Position numbers and translations under genes: made by a program
The notes under the pieces: generated by a model
The model's input: only the letters and a program-made list of their open reading frames with translations
Database searches by the model: none
What the model was told of the DNA's origin: nothing
Shown here: positions 32,523-40,454 of the stretch, piece after piece
Layout: each line of letters begins with the position of its first letter
How positions within the stretch are numbered: position 1 is the first letter of the stretch
Source of the DNA: Elusimicrobiota bacterium
GTDB taxonomy: Bacteria; Elusimicrobiota; Elusimicrobia; Elusimicrobiales; UBA9959
Assembly: GCA_016209085.1 (NCBI GenBank)
Contig: JACQWV010000068.1
Span: forward strand, 1-43,632
Reading direction: 5' to 3'
DNA length: 43,632 nt

Positions 32523-33766
32523 AATTCCAGATATTTTTCCGCAATTTTTTTAAAATTTTCAAGTTCCTGCCTGTTAAGTTTCTTGCTTGAAAAACGCTTT
32601 AGTTTGAGAAAATTCACGAATTTCCCGCTTTTCTTTATCCTGAAATCCAGATGCGGCCCGGTTGCAATGCCGGTCGCTCCGACATAACCCACCACATCGC
32701 CCTGCTCTAATTTCCGGCCTTTTTTCAACCCTTTTCCATACCTGCTGAGGTGTCCGTACGATGTGGCGTAACCCATCGGGTGCCTTATTTCAACATATCT
32801 TCCGTACCCTCCCTTCCAGCCGACATAAGTCACGACCCCTGCGGCAACCGCCGAAACAGGGGTTCCTGACGGAGCCGCGTAGTCTATGCCTAAGTGAGGC
32901 CTTACATATTTAAGAATCGGGTGCCGTCTCTTGTATGAAAAACCAGAAGATATGCGCCTGTATTGGAGAGGAGCCCGCAGAAAAAAGCTTCTCAGGGATT
33001 CGCCTGTTTCGTCGTAATAACCTTTCTTAAAAAAAACCGCGGTTTTTTTCCCGGTTTCTTTTCCGTCATAAACAGCGTAGAGAATCCGCCTGGAAATTTC
33101 TTTACCCTTGTCGGTTTTGGAAACTTCATAAATCATCCTGTACGCGTCTCCGTCCCTGACCTCGGTAAGGAAATCTATGGACCATGAAAAGACATCCGCA
33201 AATTCCAGCACAAGCTCCGGGGGGACTGATTCAGGAATCATTGAATCCCACAGGGAAGCGGATACTGTTCCGTTTATTTTCAGAATTTTACCGCTTACCG
33301 GCACATCTCTCTCAGAAAAGGAAAAACCTCCCTCGTCTGTCCTGGAAACCGTATAATCTTTTAAATTTCTCCTGATTTTTATGTGTTTTAATATCCCGCC
33401 TGTAGACGCGATAATCGCGTATTCGTCCGTATCTTTAAGGCTTCTTAAATCAATAGATTCTAAAAACAGTTCGGCAATCCGGTATTTATCCAGTTCGTCG
33501 GCCGCATAAGAGTCCAGGACGTCATAGAGACTTGAAGCGAACGCGCCGGTGGATATGACCACGCTCTTTTCAATTTCAAAAAACCTGAAAACAGGTTTGC
33601 GCGCCTTGAAAAAAATTAACAGGGACGCGGAGATGACTGCAAAAAGAACGAGGTACGCGGCCGCTCGCAGAGCTCGCGGCACCGATTGCGGACAATGCCG
33701 CCCTGCTCCGGCCAGCCCCGCCCTGCCTGAGAACCTGTTTTTAAGAAGAAAATAGAACCTGTTCAT
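32519..33766 (-). CDS. M23-family (LytM) peptidoglycan endopeptidase, membrane anchored
   Basis: 415 residues. One N-terminal transmembrane helix ('AAYLVLFAVISASLLIFF', about 37-54), an OapA/LysM-like middle domain, and a C-terminal LytM domain with the metal ligands in 'RPHLGIDYAAPSGTPV', 'YGHLSRYGKGLKKG' and 'GPHLDFRI'. It would cut cross-links in the periplasm. Residues about 18-36, before the helix, are encoded by the family B palindromic element (33658-33712). The start lacks a clear ribosome binding site, so a start after the repeat is conceivable, although no ATG is there. Confidence 0.92.
   Translation of the reverse strand: MNRFYFLLKNRFSGRAGLAGAGRHCPQSVPRALRAAAYLVLFAVISASLLIFFKARKPVFRFFEIEKSVVISTGAFASSLYDVLDSYAADELDKYRIAELFLESIDLRSLKDTDEYAIIASTGGILKHIKIRRNLKDYTVSRTDEGGFSFSERDVPVSGKILKINGTVSASLWDSMIPESVPPELVLEFADVFSWSIDFLTEVRDGDAYRMIYEVSKTDKGKEISRRILYAVYDGKETGKKTAVFFKKGYYDETGESLRSFFLRAPLQYRRISSGFSYKRRHPILKYVRPHLGIDYAAPSGTPVSAVAAGVVTYVGWKGGYGRYVEIRHPMGYATSYGHLSRYGKGLKKGRKLEQGDVVGYVGATGIATGPHLDFRIKKSGKFVNFLKLKRFSSKKLNRQELENFKKIAEKYLEF
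33658..33712. mobile_element. in-frame palindromic element, family B copy 2
   Basis: 55 bp, differing from 26276-26330 at two positions. The M23 gene reads its minus strand as AGAGRHCPQSVPRALRAA, opposite to the caspase-like gene. Confidence 0.8.
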
Positions 33767-34012
33767 ATAAAAGTATATATAATAGCAAATCGCATTTGGA
33801 TTTTCCGATTGTCGGCGCAGGAATAAGCAAAACTTATATAGGTATTAGAATATCTTTATTGCAACCTAATATTTTTATGTTATAACATTTTTATGCAAAT
33901 ATAATTATCTTTTAAAATGGCGCTGAGCTGCGCATAAATAAACCGATTGCCTCCTTAACTTTCCCCTTCAATCCCGCTAGTGCGGGATTGAAGGGGAAAC
34001 AGCAGTCAGGCA
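33767..34012. other. AT-rich spacer ending in a large hairpin
   Basis: No gene is seen. The left part is AT-rich and probably holds the M23 promoter. At 33961-33998 there is a perfect 17-bp stem with a TAGT loop (TTCCCCTTCAATCCCGC and its inverse). It is framed by a further GATTGCCT / AGGCAATC inverted repeat. No T-tract follows. The hairpin abuts the remnant reading frame to its right. Confidence 0.6.
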
Positions 34013-34123
34013 ATCTACAAACAGAAGGTCCGCGTGCGCGCCCTGCGGGCCACCGGCGACATGTGGGAAGCCGACCCCGCCTGCTACCTTACGGATGATG
34101 AGACAGAGGGAGAACTGCTATGA
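34013..34123 (+). pseudogene. 3' remnant of a gene upstream of the Crp/Fnr regulator
   Basis: An open frame of 36 codons ending ...EGELL-stop. The stop TGA overlaps the regulator's ATG (ATGA), as in an operon. The peptide has a natural look ('VRVRALRATGDMWEADPACY', then 'LTDDETEGELL') but no start codon. The frame is closed by a stop inside the 17-bp hairpin just upstream. I do not recognise the parent family. It is GC-rich like the next gene. Most likely a former operon partner cut off at the hairpin. Confidence 0.55.
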
Positions 34124-34878
34124 AAGTAATATGTCCGAAATGCAAGTGCGAGTCTTTTGAAACGGCGAAGCGCCTGTGTCCCATGGTGAAAATGCCGATA
34201 TTCTCAGGAGTGCCTGATAGCGTGTGGAATGTGTTCTATAAGAAGCGCATAAGCAACGATTACCGCAAGGGCAATATCATTTTCTACCAAGGCAACCGCC
34301 CTTTCGGGATGTATTTCATGTGCAGAGGCAGGGTTAAGATAGTAAAGACCGGCTCCGGCCTTCATTCCGGCATACCCCGCATTATAGAGGCGCCCGCCCT
34401 GCTGGGGGACCGCTCTTTCCTGGCCGGAGAATCCTACATGGGCACCGGCGAGGCGCTGGAAGACTGCCGCATCTGTTTTATAGACGGGGCTTATTTTGAA
34501 AAACTTTTCCTTGAAATACCGCAGGTATGCCGCGCCATCGTGCGCCGCCTGGCTACTGAGCTGGGCCATGCCGAGGAGCAGATGCTGGACTTTGGTTTTA
34601 AAACCGTAAGGGGAAGGCTGGCCAAGTATATTGTGGAGAAAACTGACGCCGCCAATAACCGCGCGGGTGCAACGGCAAAGACCAATCGCAATCCGCCTGC
34701 CTCCTGCGATATAAAATTACCGGAGAGCAGGGGTGATTTGGCCAAGATCCTCGGCACTGCGCCCGAGGTGCTGTGCCGCCTGCTGGCCGAATTCCGTAAG
34801 AAAGGCTGGATAGCCGTTTCAGGCCGGGACGTTACGGTTAAAGACAAGCCCAGGCTGGAGCAGGTCTCCCGGCGTTAG
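34120..34878 (+). CDS. Crp/Fnr-family regulator with N-terminal cysteines
   Basis: 252 residues. The N-terminus carries four or more cysteines ('CPKCKCESFETAKRLC'), which in FNR-like proteins can hold an iron-sulfur cluster or sense redox or metals. A cyclic-nucleotide-type beta-roll follows ('GNIIFYQGNRPFGMYFMCRGRVKIVK'), then a long dimerisation helix and a winged HTH ('LPESRGDLAKILGTAPEVLCRLLAEFRKKGWI'). The linker before the HTH is unusually long. The ligand is unknown. No target is visible, though the porin and tungstate island begin 230 bp downstream. GC-rich codon use like acr3. Confidence 0.88.
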   Translation: MKVICPKCKCESFETAKRLCPMVKMPIFSGVPDSVWNVFYKKRISNDYRKGNIIFYQGNRPFGMYFMCRGRVKIVKTGSGLHSGIPRIIEAPALLGDRSFLAGESYMGTGEALEDCRICFIDGAYFEKLFLEIPQVCRAIVRRLATELGHAEEQMLDFGFKTVRGRLAKYIVEKTDAANNRAGATAKTNRNPPASCDIKLPESRGDLAKILGTAPEVLCRLLAEFRKKGWIAVSGRDVTVKDKPRLEQVSRR

Positions 34879-35061
34879 GATTAAGAACGCCGCCTGTAAA
34901 TCCTGCATCCTAAACTTTACGCCTTCAATTCCCCGGCTTATGGGCGCCCGCTCAAGCATTGTCCGTCTGATACCCGCCGTCCCCGAATCTGCCTTACATA
35001 GACTTAATAAAAATCAATTTGTCTCATGCATTTAGTCATATCCGTTTTCGGCGAATTTTGT

Positions 35062-35067
35062 TATAAT
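35062..35067 (+). promoter_or_regulatory. -10 box of the porin gene
   Basis: A perfect TATAAT 42 nt before the ATG. No good -35 is visible at 17 bp (the region reads TTTAGTCATA), so an activator, possibly the upstream Crp/Fnr protein, may help. The rest of 34879-35061 shows no gene. Confidence 0.4.
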
Positions 35068-35108
35068 TTTTGTGTGGGCTGTTTCCAAAACAAATAGGAG
35101 GCAAAATA

Positions 35109-36092
35109 ATGAAAAAAGGAATAACCATAATATTCATAGGATTATTATCTATACCTGTGTTAGCAAAGGCTGAACCCATAGAGGTAGGTAAAGGAACATT
35201 AAAATTAGGCGGAATTTTCCAGACCACGCTCTCTTACACAGAGGCTACTTCTATACATACATCATTTGGAATGAAACGGGCACGCTTCCTTCTGTCTGGC
35301 TCAATCATTCCTGATAAGGTAAAGTATTTTGTTCAGACTGAGGTGGTTGGCGCACCATCTCTTCTTGATACAAAGTTGCAGTTCTTTTACCTTCCCAAAA
35401 CTGAAATTGCCGTGGGTCGATTTCTACCTAATTTTACCTACTATATGCCTATGTCCACGGCAAAATTAGACTTAGTCAATTATCCTTTGATAACAACACA
35501 ATATGCAGTGTGGCGGCAGGTAGGTATCCAGACCACAACGACTCTTGATCGTTTTGATTTGAATGTTGGCGTATTCAATGGTTATCCGGCGAACAACATG
35601 AATGATACTAACAATGCGAAAGACTTATTTGGAAGGGTAACAGCTAAACCAATTGATGGTCTTCAGGTATTTGGTTATGCCTGGATGGGTAATGCTTTTG
35701 CAACTAGAACGGGAATTTTAGCCCAAAATAGAGTTGGTGGCGGAGCTTCTTTTGAAAAGAAACTTTCTCAAGAGAGTAAGGTTCTTACATTAAGAGGCGA
35801 ATATTTAAAGGCAAGTAATGAGAATGCCGCTGACAGTATGGGATATTATGCACAGGCTGGATTGAAGGTTACTCCAAAAATTGAGATTCTCTCTCGCTAT
35901 GATGGTTATGACCCAAATGTTGACGCGAAGGATGATGGATTAACCTGGATTACCGGCGGATTAAACTATTATCTTGACGGCACCAATGTAATGTTCTACT
36001 TAAACTATATTAAGAAGATAAATGAGGTGCCATCAGGTTCAAGTGACCCCAAAGATGATGAAGTAGTTTTACAAGCACAGGTAGCATTTTAG
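35109..36092 (+). CDS. outer-membrane porin-like beta-barrel (phosphate-selective porin O/P type)
   Basis: 327 residues from MKKGITIIFIGLLSIPVLAKA|E with AGGAGG at 7 nt. The mature part has alternating beta strands and 'TSFGMKRARFLLSGSIIPDKVKYFVQTE', 'IAVGRFLPNFTYYM' and 'YAVWRQVGIQTT', as in OprO/OprP-like proteins, and ends in a strand finishing with Phe (VVLQAQVAF), the usual outer-membrane barrel signal. It could pass oxyanions. Its position directly before the tungstate cluster makes tungstate or molybdate a fair guess, but this is inference. Confidence 0.82.
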   Translation: MKKGITIIFIGLLSIPVLAKAEPIEVGKGTLKLGGIFQTTLSYTEATSIHTSFGMKRARFLLSGSIIPDKVKYFVQTEVVGAPSLLDTKLQFFYLPKTEIAVGRFLPNFTYYMPMSTAKLDLVNYPLITTQYAVWRQVGIQTTTTLDRFDLNVGVFNGYPANNMNDTNNAKDLFGRVTAKPIDGLQVFGYAWMGNAFATRTGILAQNRVGGGASFEKKLSQESKVLTLRGEYLKASNENAADSMGYYAQAGLKVTPKIEILSRYDGYDPNVDAKDDGLTWITGGLNYYLDGTNVMFYLNYIKKINEVPSGSSDPKDDEVVLQAQVAF

Positions 36093-36098
36093 TTAGCT

Positions 36099-36133
36099 AA
36101 ATTTCCCTCTCCCAAAAAGGGAGAGGGAAATTT
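36099..36133 (+). terminator. strong hairpin after the porin gene
   Basis: AAATTTCCCTCTCCC-AAAAA-GGGAGAGGGAAATTT, a perfect 15-bp stem followed by TTTATA. It separates the porin from the modE-like gene, whose promoter must overlap it or lie just after. Confidence 0.7.
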
Positions 36134-36145
36134 TATACCCTACGA

Positions 36146-36162
36146 TATGCTATTTTAGCATA
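36146..36162 (+). promoter_or_regulatory. candidate operator of the ModE-like regulator
   Basis: Perfect inverted repeat TATGCTA-TTT-TAGCATA, 5 nt before the modE-like ATG. Binding there would block initiation of the whole operon. It differs from the E. coli ModE site, so its identity as operator is inferred from position and symmetry. Confidence 0.5.
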
Positions 36163-36167
36163 ATGGT

Positions 36168-36509
36168 ATGATTAAACTTAAAACCAAAATATGGCTGGAA
36201 AAAAATGGCAAATTAATCTTCGGTGAAGGAAGATTCCGTATTCTAAAAGAAATTGAGCGAACTAATTCTATTAATCAGGCTGCGGCAAACCTGCATATGT
36301 CGTTTCGGCACGCCTGGAGTTATATTAATATTATTGAAAAAAATCTGGTGGTAAGACTTATTGATAGAAGAAGAGGCGGCAAAGATGGCGGCGGTTCACA
36401 TCTTACGCCTCAGGCAAAATATATAATGAAGAAATTTGAGAAGTTGAATGAAGTAATAAAACAGTTTGCTGACAAAAAATTTAAGGAAATTTTTAATGAA
36501 AAATTTTGA
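36168..36509 (+). CDS. ModE-like winged-HTH regulator, DNA-binding domain only
   Basis: 113 residues: 'GRFRILKEIERTNSINQAAANLHMSFRHAWSYINIIEKNL' is the ModE/LysR-type HTH, followed by 'RRGGKDGGGSHLTPQA', the wing typical of ModE. The molybdate/tungstate-binding (molbindin) domains are missing, so it must sense through another partner, bind metal differently, or act as a simple repressor. First gene of the operon; it overlaps fdhD by 14 nt. Confidence 0.87.
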   Translation: MIKLKTKIWLEKNGKLIFGEGRFRILKEIERTNSINQAAANLHMSFRHAWSYINIIEKNLVVRLIDRRRGGKDGGGSHLTPQAKYIMKKFEKLNEVIKQFADKKFKEIFNEKF

Positions 36510-37263
36510 AATAATTATATTCAGAGATCAACGGAAAATTAAAAAGAATGATTGGATAACCGAAGAAATTCCGCTGACAATTAACCTTAATGAAAAAGAA
36601 TTGGTAACCCTTTTGTGCAGTCCTATGGATTTGAAAGAATTAGTATTTGGTTTTCTTTTTACATCAGGTTTTATAAAGGGAAAAACCGATGTGAAGAATT
36701 TAATAATTAACCAGGAAAGATGGCGCGCAAATGTTGATGTTGTTAATGAAAACATTACTGAGAAATTATTTTTCAAAAGGCTCTATACATCAGGTTGTGG
36801 AAAGGGGGTAATCTATTATAATCCGCTTGACCTAATCCAACGAATGAGGATTCCCTTGACATTGACAATAAAAGGCGAAGAGATTATTTCCCTGTTGAAG
36901 GAATTTCAAAGAAGCTCTGATGAGTTTAAAAAAACTGGCGCTGTTCATAGCGCGGCATTATGCAACCAAGAAAAAATTATAATTTTGAAGGACGATATCG
37001 GCCGGCATAATGCCATAGATAAAATAATCGGCGCGGCAATTTTAGCGGACATAAATTTTGAAGATAAAATTATTCTTACGAGTGGTAGAATCTCATCAGA
37101 AATTTTACTTAAAACAAATAGATGTAAAATACCTTTGATAGCCTCAGGTAGCGCGCCAACCAATCAGGCAGTCAAATTTGCCCGAGAATTGAATATCACC
37201 CTTATTGGTTTTATTAGAGGAAACAGGATGAATATTTATAGCGGCGAAGAGAGGATAAAATAG
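36496..37263 (+). CDS. fdhD: formate dehydrogenase sulfurtransferase FdhD
   Basis: 255 residues. FdhD passes sulfur from a cysteine desulfurase to the Mo/W cofactor of formate dehydrogenase. 'EEIPLTINLNEKELVTLLCSPMDLKELVFGFLFTSGFI', 'TGAVHSAAL', 'DDIGRHNAIDKIIGAA' and 'LTSGRISSEIL' are characteristic. The sulfur-carrying loop reads TSGCGKG with a single Cys where E. coli has CxxC; many family members do the same. Start at ATG 36496 has AAGGA at 8 nt. No formate dehydrogenase gene is in the window. Confidence 0.94.
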   Translation: MKNFEIIIFRDQRKIKKNDWITEEIPLTINLNEKELVTLLCSPMDLKELVFGFLFTSGFIKGKTDVKNLIINQERWRANVDVVNENITEKLFFKRLYTSGCGKGVIYYNPLDLIQRMRIPLTLTIKGEEIISLLKEFQRSSDEFKKTGAVHSAALCNQEKIIILKDDIGRHNAIDKIIGAAILADINFEDKIILTSGRISSEILLKTNRCKIPLIASGSAPTNQAVKFARELNITLIGFIRGNRMNIYSGEERIK

Positions 37264-37265
37264 AA

Positions 37266-37874
37266 ATGATTGACGCATCCGCAATCATCCTTGCTGGCGG
37301 TAAAAGTCAGAGGATGCAAATTAACAAGCCGTTTCTTAGGTTGGGGAAAGTTTATCTGATTGAGATTGTTATAAATAAACTTAAAGAAATTTTTGATAAG
37401 ATTATCATTGTCACAAATAAAAAGAATTATTCCCGAATGATTTCTCTGTTCGGATTTGGGGTTAAAGTTTTGCAAGACAAAGTTGCTGATAAGGGGCCAA
37501 TGGCTGGATTGTATGCTGGCCTTTTATCATCCGAATACCCATCGGCATTTGTCGTTGCCTGTGATATGCCATTTTTGAATAAATCATTAATTCAATATAT
37601 GGCAGATAGAAGAGGGCATTATGATATTGTTATACCCGAATCCGCTTGTGGGCATTTTGAAATGCTTTATGGTTTCTATACCCACAACTGTTTGGCAACA
37701 ATTGATAATCATCTAAAGAAAAATGAACTGAATCTTAAGTCTCTTCTTCCTTGCCTGAATGTCCGATATATATCGCCTGAGGAGATAAAAAAATTTGACC
37801 CTCAGATACGTTCTTTTACAAATATCAACACCAGAGAGGACCTATCTAAATTCAAAAATGGGATTTTTCATTGA
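37266..37874 (+). CDS. mobA: molybdenum cofactor guanylyltransferase
   Basis: 202 residues. The nucleotidyltransferase N-terminus 'AIILAGGKSQRM' is followed by 'NKPFLRLG', 'DKGPMAGLYAGLLSS' and 'VVACDMPFLN', as in MobA. It adds GMP to Mo/W-pterin to make the bis-MGD form used by formate dehydrogenases and related enzymes. It begins 2 nt after fdhD and overlaps tupB by 17 nt. Confidence 0.93.
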   Translation: MIDASAIILAGGKSQRMQINKPFLRLGKVYLIEIVINKLKEIFDKIIIVTNKKNYSRMISLFGFGVKVLQDKVADKGPMAGLYAGLLSSEYPSAFVVACDMPFLNKSLIQYMADRRGHYDIVIPESACGHFEMLYGFYTHNCLATIDNHLKKNELNLKSLLPCLNVRYISPEEIKKFDPQIRSFTNINTREDLSKFKNGIFH

Positions 37875-38547
37875 GGGAATTAAATCTGCATTAAATTTAC
37901 TCTTTTCATTTAATAGAGATGTATATAGCGCTGTATTTCTATCGCTAAGGGTTACGACACTCTCTACCCTATTTGCGGCAATAATTGGCGTTCCACTCGG
38001 TTTCATAATTGGATTAAATAATTTCTACGGTAAAAGGGTTATAATCGTTATTTTTAATACACTCTATTCATTGCCAACAGTTCTTATGGGCTTATTCGCC
38101 TATGGAATGTTCAGTCGCAACGGTCCATTGGGTTCATTAGGTCTTCTTTATACCCCTCAGGCGATGATTATTGGTCAAACTATTTTGATTTTTCCACTCA
38201 TTACTGCTTTAACAATTTCAGCTGTCCAGGCAATAGACAAAAAGGTATTCAAAACCTGCCTCACCCTCGGCGCAAATTACCTTCAATCCTCATTGACGGC
38301 ATTTTTTGAATACAAACAATTATTTGTGGCCGCGGTCATCGCCGGATTTGGCAGGGCATTTGGCGAGGTAGGCGTAAGTATGATGTTAGGAGGAAATATT
38401 CGCGGTTATACGAGAAATATCACAACCAGCATTGCCTTTGCAACCGCCAAAGGTGAGTTTGCTCTTGGTATTGCACTGGGTTTGATTCTCCTTTTAGTTG
38501 CCTGTTTGATTAGTATTCTACTACAATTTTTACAAAGGGGAAAATAA
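37858..38547 (+). CDS. tupB: tungstate ABC transporter permease
   Basis: 229 residues with about six membrane segments ('VTTLSTLFAAIIGVPLGFIIG', 'AMIIGQTILIFPLITALTI') and the ABC-permease EAA loop 'AGFGRAFGEVGVSMMLGGN', characteristic of TupB. Start at MGFFIEG; the open frame before it is inside mobA. It overlaps tupC by 1 nt. Confidence 0.92.
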   Translation: MGFFIEGIKSALNLLFSFNRDVYSAVFLSLRVTTLSTLFAAIIGVPLGFIIGLNNFYGKRVIIVIFNTLYSLPTVLMGLFAYGMFSRNGPLGSLGLLYTPQAMIIGQTILIFPLITALTISAVQAIDKKVFKTCLTLGANYLQSSLTAFFEYKQLFVAAVIAGFGRAFGEVGVSMMLGGNIRGYTRNITTSIAFATAKGEFALGIALGLILLLVACLISILLQFLQRGK

Positions 38548-39182
38548 TGAAGGACCCAATTATAAAATTGGAGAATTTAAAGAAATCTTACAACCACACA
38601 TTCGTCCTTGACATTCCTTATTTGGAATTTGAAGCAAATAAGCTGCATATTATTTTAGGTCCTAATGGCTCCGGTAAAACAACCTTACTTAGTATATTAG
38701 CCGACATAGAAAAGATTGACCATGGCAAGATTTACTACAAAAATAAAGAGGTAGATAATGGAATGCTAAGAAGAAAAATAACACTGGTTCTGCAATCACC
38801 CTATATTTTTAATACCACTGTATTTAATAACATAGCCTATGGCCTTAAAATCCGCAGTGTAGCCAAAAAAGAAATAGACGATAAAGTGTCAGTAGTTTTA
38901 AAAAAGTTAGGCTTAGAAAAATTCACAAATCAGAATGGAATACAACTTTCTCAAGGTGAAATGCACAAGGTTGCCATTGCTCGTGCGCTTGTCATTGACC
39001 CTGATATGCTCTTATTGGATGAACCCTACTCGGACCTTGACCCTTTCAATATTCAACTTGTAGAAAATCTACTCAAGGAAACAAAAAAAACAATCATTAT
39101 GACAACACAGGATAAAGACCAGACACATCGTCTTGCCGATGTTTTTATTACGATAAAAAATGGAAAGGTTAGTTATGTTTGA
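38547..39182 (+). CDS. tupC: tungstate ABC transporter ATPase
   Basis: 211 residues. Walker A 'LGPNGSGKTTLL', Q-loop 'LVLQSPYIF', signature 'LSQGEMHKVAIARAL' (family LSGGQ), Walker B 'DPDMLLLDEPYSDLD' and H-switch-like 'TTQDKDQTHR'. It energises TupB. Short form without the C-terminal regulatory (TOBE) domain of ModC. AAGGGG precedes the ATG. It overlaps moaA by 8 nt. Confidence 0.92.
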   Translation: MKDPIIKLENLKKSYNHTFVLDIPYLEFEANKLHIILGPNGSGKTTLLSILADIEKIDHGKIYYKNKEVDNGMLRRKITLVLQSPYIFNTTVFNNIAYGLKIRSVAKKEIDDKVSVVLKKLGLEKFTNQNGIQLSQGEMHKVAIARALVIDPDMLLLDEPYSDLDPFNIQLVENLLKETKKTIIMTTQDKDQTHRLADVFITIKNGKVSYV

Positions 39183-40017
39183 TAATTTAGGAAGGAAATT
39201 GACCCATCTTAGGATTAGCATTACCCAGCGTTGTAATCTTGATTGTTTTTATTGTCATCATGAAGGCGAGAAGAACAGTGGTAAAGACATGACCCTCGGA
39301 AAAATTATTGAAATTGCAAAGGCAATGGCCAAGATCGGGATTAAATATGTGAAAATTACCGGTGGTGAACCGCTTTTAAGAGAGGATATTGTCCAGATTG
39401 TTTATCATTTAGCAAATCTCAAGGTTTTTAAAGACATTAGTCTTACAACAAATGGTTTACTGTTAAAAGATCTTGCCAAACCATTAAAAAAGGCTGGACT
39501 TAATCGGGTTAATATCGGTTGTGACTCAATCTCTTCAAGTATCACAAAGAAGAATATCTCACATGCACTGCTCGGCATAATCGCAGCAAAAAATGCCGGC
39601 CTTAATCCAATAAAGTTGAATATGGTTATTCTCAAAGACATAAATCATCATGAGGTCGGTGAGATGATTAAATTCGCAAGTAAGCATAATCTTATCTTGC
39701 AATTGATTGAACTTATTGGTAATAACAATTTTGATTATGAAAAATACTATTTCCCTTTAAAGACTATTGAAGAGGAACTTAAGGAAAAGGCAGACAGGAT
39801 TCAAGTTAGAGAATTGCAAGAACGTAAACAGTATTATATTTCCGGCGGAATCGTGGAAATTGTTAGCCCATCATATAAAATATTCTGTAAGAAATGCAGT
39901 AAAATTAGGGTAACATCGGATGGCAGGATAAAACCCTGTTTCATGCGTGAAGATACTATAATTTTCAATGGCAAAAGTTCCATAATAGAAGCAATTAAGA
40001 AAAGGGGGGGTATATAA
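39175..40017 (+). CDS. moaA: GTP 3',8-cyclase
   Basis: 280 residues. First step of molybdopterin synthesis. Radical SAM cysteines 'QRCNLDCFYCHHEG', then 'ITGGEPLLR' and 'SLTTNGLLL'. The second cluster is formed by 'FCKKCSKIRVTSDGRIKPC', diagnostic for MoaA. It is shorter than the usual 325 residues, as in archaeal-type enzymes. The C-terminus is RGGI, so the catalytically important Gly-Gly is present but followed by one extra residue. It overlaps moaC by 1 nt. Confidence 0.94.
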   Translation: MFDNLGRKLTHLRISITQRCNLDCFYCHHEGEKNSGKDMTLGKIIEIAKAMAKIGIKYVKITGGEPLLREDIVQIVYHLANLKVFKDISLTTNGLLLKDLAKPLKKAGLNRVNIGCDSISSSITKKNISHALLGIIAAKNAGLNPIKLNMVILKDINHHEVGEMIKFASKHNLILQLIELIGNNNFDYEKYYFPLKTIEEELKEKADRIQVRELQERKQYYISGGIVEIVSPSYKIFCKKCSKIRVTSDGRIKPCFMREDTIIFNGKSSIIEAIKKRGGI

Positions 40018-40454
40018 TGGTTAAAATGGTTGATATATCAGATAAGAAACCAATAATGCGTGAGGCGATTGCCAAAGGACGCATAATTCTAAAAGAAACT
40101 ACAATTGAACAAATAAAATCTGGTAATATCAAAAAGGGAGACCCTTTTACCGTTGCTCAGATTGCGGCAATTAATGCGATAAAAGAGACAAGCCATCTTA
40201 TTCCTTTATGCCATCAAATTAATTTAGATTCCATTGATGTTAGTTTTGAAATTAAAGAAAAATATATTGAGACAAAAATAACAGTAAAGGCAGAGGCAAA
40301 AACTGGCGTAGAAATGGAAGCAATCGTCGGGATCTGTGCCGCGCTCTTTACAATCTGGGATATGGTCAAGTATCTTGAAAAAGATAGTGAAGGCCAGTAT
40401 CCCTCTACAAAAATCACTGATATTGTTGTCGTCAAAAAGAGGAAGTATGGTTAA
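40017..40454 (+). CDS. moaC: cyclic pyranopterin monophosphate synthase
   Basis: 145 residues. 'DISDKKPIMREAIAKG' at the start, 'TSHLIPLCHQINLDSIDV' and 'AKTGVEMEAIVGICAALFTIWDMVK' are the conserved active-site segments. It converts the MoaA product to cPMP. It overlaps moaA by 1 nt and moeA by 8 nt. Confidence 0.95.
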   Translation: MVKMVDISDKKPIMREAIAKGRIILKETTIEQIKSGNIKKGDPFTVAQIAAINAIKETSHLIPLCHQINLDSIDVSFEIKEKYIETKITVKAEAKTGVEMEAIVGICAALFTIWDMVKYLEKDSEGQYPSTKITDIVVVKKRKYG

